Assembly: GCA_025056835.1 (NCBI GenBank)
Contig: JANWVS010000147.1
Location: 1 to 6,088 of the forward strand
Origin: Gemmataceae bacterium
GTDB lineage: Bacteria; Planctomycetota; Planctomycetia; Gemmatales; Gemmataceae
Direction of reading: 5' to 3'
Length of the DNA: 6,088 bases
Below the pieces are notes generated by a model, which was not told the origin of the DNA, made no database searches, and was given only the letters and a program-made list of their open reading frames with translations. The position numbers and the translations under genes are program-made. Shown one piece after another: positions 4,695 to 6,088 of this stretch. Position 1 is the first letter of the stretch. Each line of letters starts with the position of its first letter.

Positions 4695-6088
4695 TTATTC
4701 CTTGGTAATCACCTCATCCAAGTTTAGCAGCGTATTGCAGACGGCTGCGTAGGCTGCCAGTTCGGCGACATCGAGATTCGGGTGGCGCGGAAACTCGCCG
4801 CGGCTGACCAACTTCAAGGCCGCGTCCTGGTGGCCGCGATAGTGCTCCAGGTGCCGTTGCAGACTGTCGTGCAGCAAGTCCAGCTCGCGCGGCTGCGGCG
4901 TGCGGCAGGTTGTTAAGCGAAAGGCCAGCGTCAGCCGGTCGCGGGGGTCAGGCCCGGCGTGCACCATGACCCGTTGGGCCAGAACGCGTGCGGCCTCGAC
5001 ATACGTCACGTCGTTGAGCAGATTCAAGGCTTGCAGAGGCGTGTTCGTGCGGGTTTCGCGCACCACGCAGGTTTCACGGTTGGCGGCGTCGAAATTCATC
5101 ATCGCCGGCGGAGCAACGGTGCGTTTCCAGTACGTGTACAAGCTGCGGCGATACAAATTCGGGCCGTGGTCGTGTTCATCTTCATCGGTGCCGTGCAATT
5201 CCTTGACCAGCCCCGGCGGCGTGTACGGCTTGACCGACGGCCCGCCGATTTTCTCTACGAGCAAACCGCTGACGTAGAGGGCCTGGTCGCGAATCATGTC
5301 GGCGGCAAGGCGGAGCCGCGGTCCTCGCGCCAGCAAGCGGTTGTCGGGATCGCGCTGGATCAGCTCCTTGGTCGCCCGCGACGTCTGCCGATAGGTGGCG
5401 CTGGTGACGATCGTTTTGAGCAAGTGCTTGATGTCCCATGCCGTCGGTTGCCGCTTGGCTTGCGACTCCTCTCCCGCCTCCAGACAACACTCCCGCGACG
5501 GCTCCATGAACTCGGCGGCGAGCCAATCGAGCAATTCCGGATGCGACGGCCACTCCCCCTGGGCGCCGAAATCTTCGACCGTCTTGACGATGCCGGTGCC
5601 GAACAACATCTGCCACCAGCGATTGACCGCAACCCGGGCCGTCAAGGGATTGTCTTTGCGTACCAGCCATTGCGCGAACCCGAGGCGATTGTTCGGCAGT
5701 TCCTTCGGCCACGGACCGAAAACTTCGGGAATGCCGGGGAAGACCCGTGCCCCTTTCTTGTCGTACTCGCCGCGAATGAGAATGTGCGTCGGTCGCGGCG
5801 TCGGCATTTCCTCCATGACCATCGTCGTCGGAATCGCGGCCTCAAACTTCTCCAGGGTTTCCCGAGCGTGCCGCAGGTTTTCTTCGGCTTCGCGGAAGCG
5901 CGGCGTTTGTTGGACGTAGTAGGCGGTGAGTTTGAGGGCCTGGCCCAAGGTACGGCGATGGGCCGGCACCGCAACGATTTCCGCAAGCGACTCGGCGGTG
6001 GCCAGAATCGCCACCTCGTCCGACGTGAGGACGCGGTCGAAGATGCACACCTCGTCGATCACGCCGTGGAAACGAGCGCCCCCGCCCG
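4695..6088 (-). CDS. LamG-DUF1553 (PSD1) planctomycete protein (5' partial)
   Basis: The frame is open to the right window edge and ends at TAA 4697-4695; 463 residues are visible. It begins with the tail of a LamG/concanavalin-like domain ('RFHGVIDEVCIFDRVLTSDEVAIL'; residue numbers below count from the GTG at 6062, which is internal and not a start). A helical linker follows (about 38-75), then the DUF1553/PSD1 domain from about 90: 'PRPTHILIRGEYDKKG', 'NPLTARVAVNRWWQMLFGTG' (138-157), 'DFGAQGEWPSHPELLDWLA' (164-182), 'WDIKHLLKTIVTSATYRQ' (209-226), 'GGPSVKPYTPPG' (273-284), 'YRRSLYTYWKRT' (304-315) and 'TNTPLQALNLLND' (339-351). Family members typically have an N-terminal signal peptide and cytochrome c-like PSCyt1/DUF1549 regions; those would lie outside the window. 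They are abundant in planctomycetes and thought to be secreted or periplasmic, with no established biochemical role, though polysaccharide degradation is often suggested. The usual partner, a DUF1501 gene, is not downstream here. This appears to be the first gene in the window of a minus-strand run with the nucleotidyltransferase and the transporter. Confidence 0.93.
   Translation of the reverse strand, partial: GGGARFHGVIDEVCIFDRVLTSDEVAILATAESLAEIVAVPAHRRTLGQALKLTAYYVQQTPRFREAEENLRHARETLEKFEAAIPTTMVMEEMPTPRPTHILIRGEYDKKGARVFPGIPEVFGPWPKELPNNRLGFAQWLVRKDNPLTARVAVNRWWQMLFGTGIVKTVEDFGAQGEWPSHPELLDWLAAEFMEPSRECCLEAGEESQAKRQPTAWDIKHLLKTIVTSATYRQTSRATKELIQRDPDNRLLARGPRLRLAADMIRDQALYVSGLLVEKIGGPSVKPYTPPGLVKELHGTDEDEHDHGPNLYRRSLYTYWKRTVAPPAMMNFDAANRETCVVRETRTNTPLQALNLLNDVTYVEAARVLAQRVMVHAGPDPRDRLTLAFRLTTCRTPQPRELDLLHDSLQRHLEHYRGHQDAALKLVSRGEFPRHPNLDVAELAAYAAVCNTLLNLDEVITKE

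Noticed and set aside
5395..5919. A 174-codon plus-strand frame opposite the DUF1553 gene
   Set aside because: It is an antisense shadow of a strongly conserved domain, with no motif or ribosome site that would support it.

Overview
This GC-rich window looks like chromosomal DNA of a planctomycete (Planctomycetota, probably the Pirellulales/Gemmatales side). The case rests on two families that are hallmarks of that phylum: a BBP7-type outer-membrane beta-barrel protein at the left edge and a LamG/DUF1553 (PSD1) protein at the right edge. The coding density is high, no gap exceeds 70 bases, and I see no RNA gene, CRISPR array, insertion sequence or phage gene. It reads as ordinary chromosomal content with a few points worth checking.

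Layout, left to right. (1) Positions 1-1128, + strand: the C-terminal 375 residues of a BBP7 family beta-barrel protein, cut by the window start. (2) Positions 1156-1545, - strand: a small stand-alone protein closely resembling the association (hub) domain of animal CaMKII. It converges on the barrel gene, with a possible hairpin between them. (3) Positions 1615-2475, + strand: a thioredoxin-TPR protein of the CnoX/YbbN type. It is divergent from the hub-domain gene, and a 69-base intergenic region must hold both promoters. (4) Positions 2505-4073, - strand: a 522-residue major facilitator transporter with about 14 predicted membrane segments. It converges on cnoX. (5) Positions 4093-4642 (or 4693), - strand: a nucleotidyltransferase-fold gene split by a single extra base near 4485/4486. 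(6) Positions 4695-6088, - strand: the C-terminal part of a LamG-DUF1553 protein, cut by the window end.

Genes 6, 5 and 4 run in the same direction with gaps of 1 (or 52) and 19 bases, so they are probably co-transcribed, with DUF1553 first and the transporter last. The transporter has a poor ribosome site and may depend on coupling to the disrupted gene upstream. Genes 2 and 3 share only a divergent promoter region, and no functional link is evident. I found no convincing undescribed multi-gene system. The most interesting items are the bacterial CaMKII-hub protein, the frameshifted nucleotidyltransferase with signs of decay, and the chaperedoxin that combines an intact CGPC motif with a conserved C-terminal tail.
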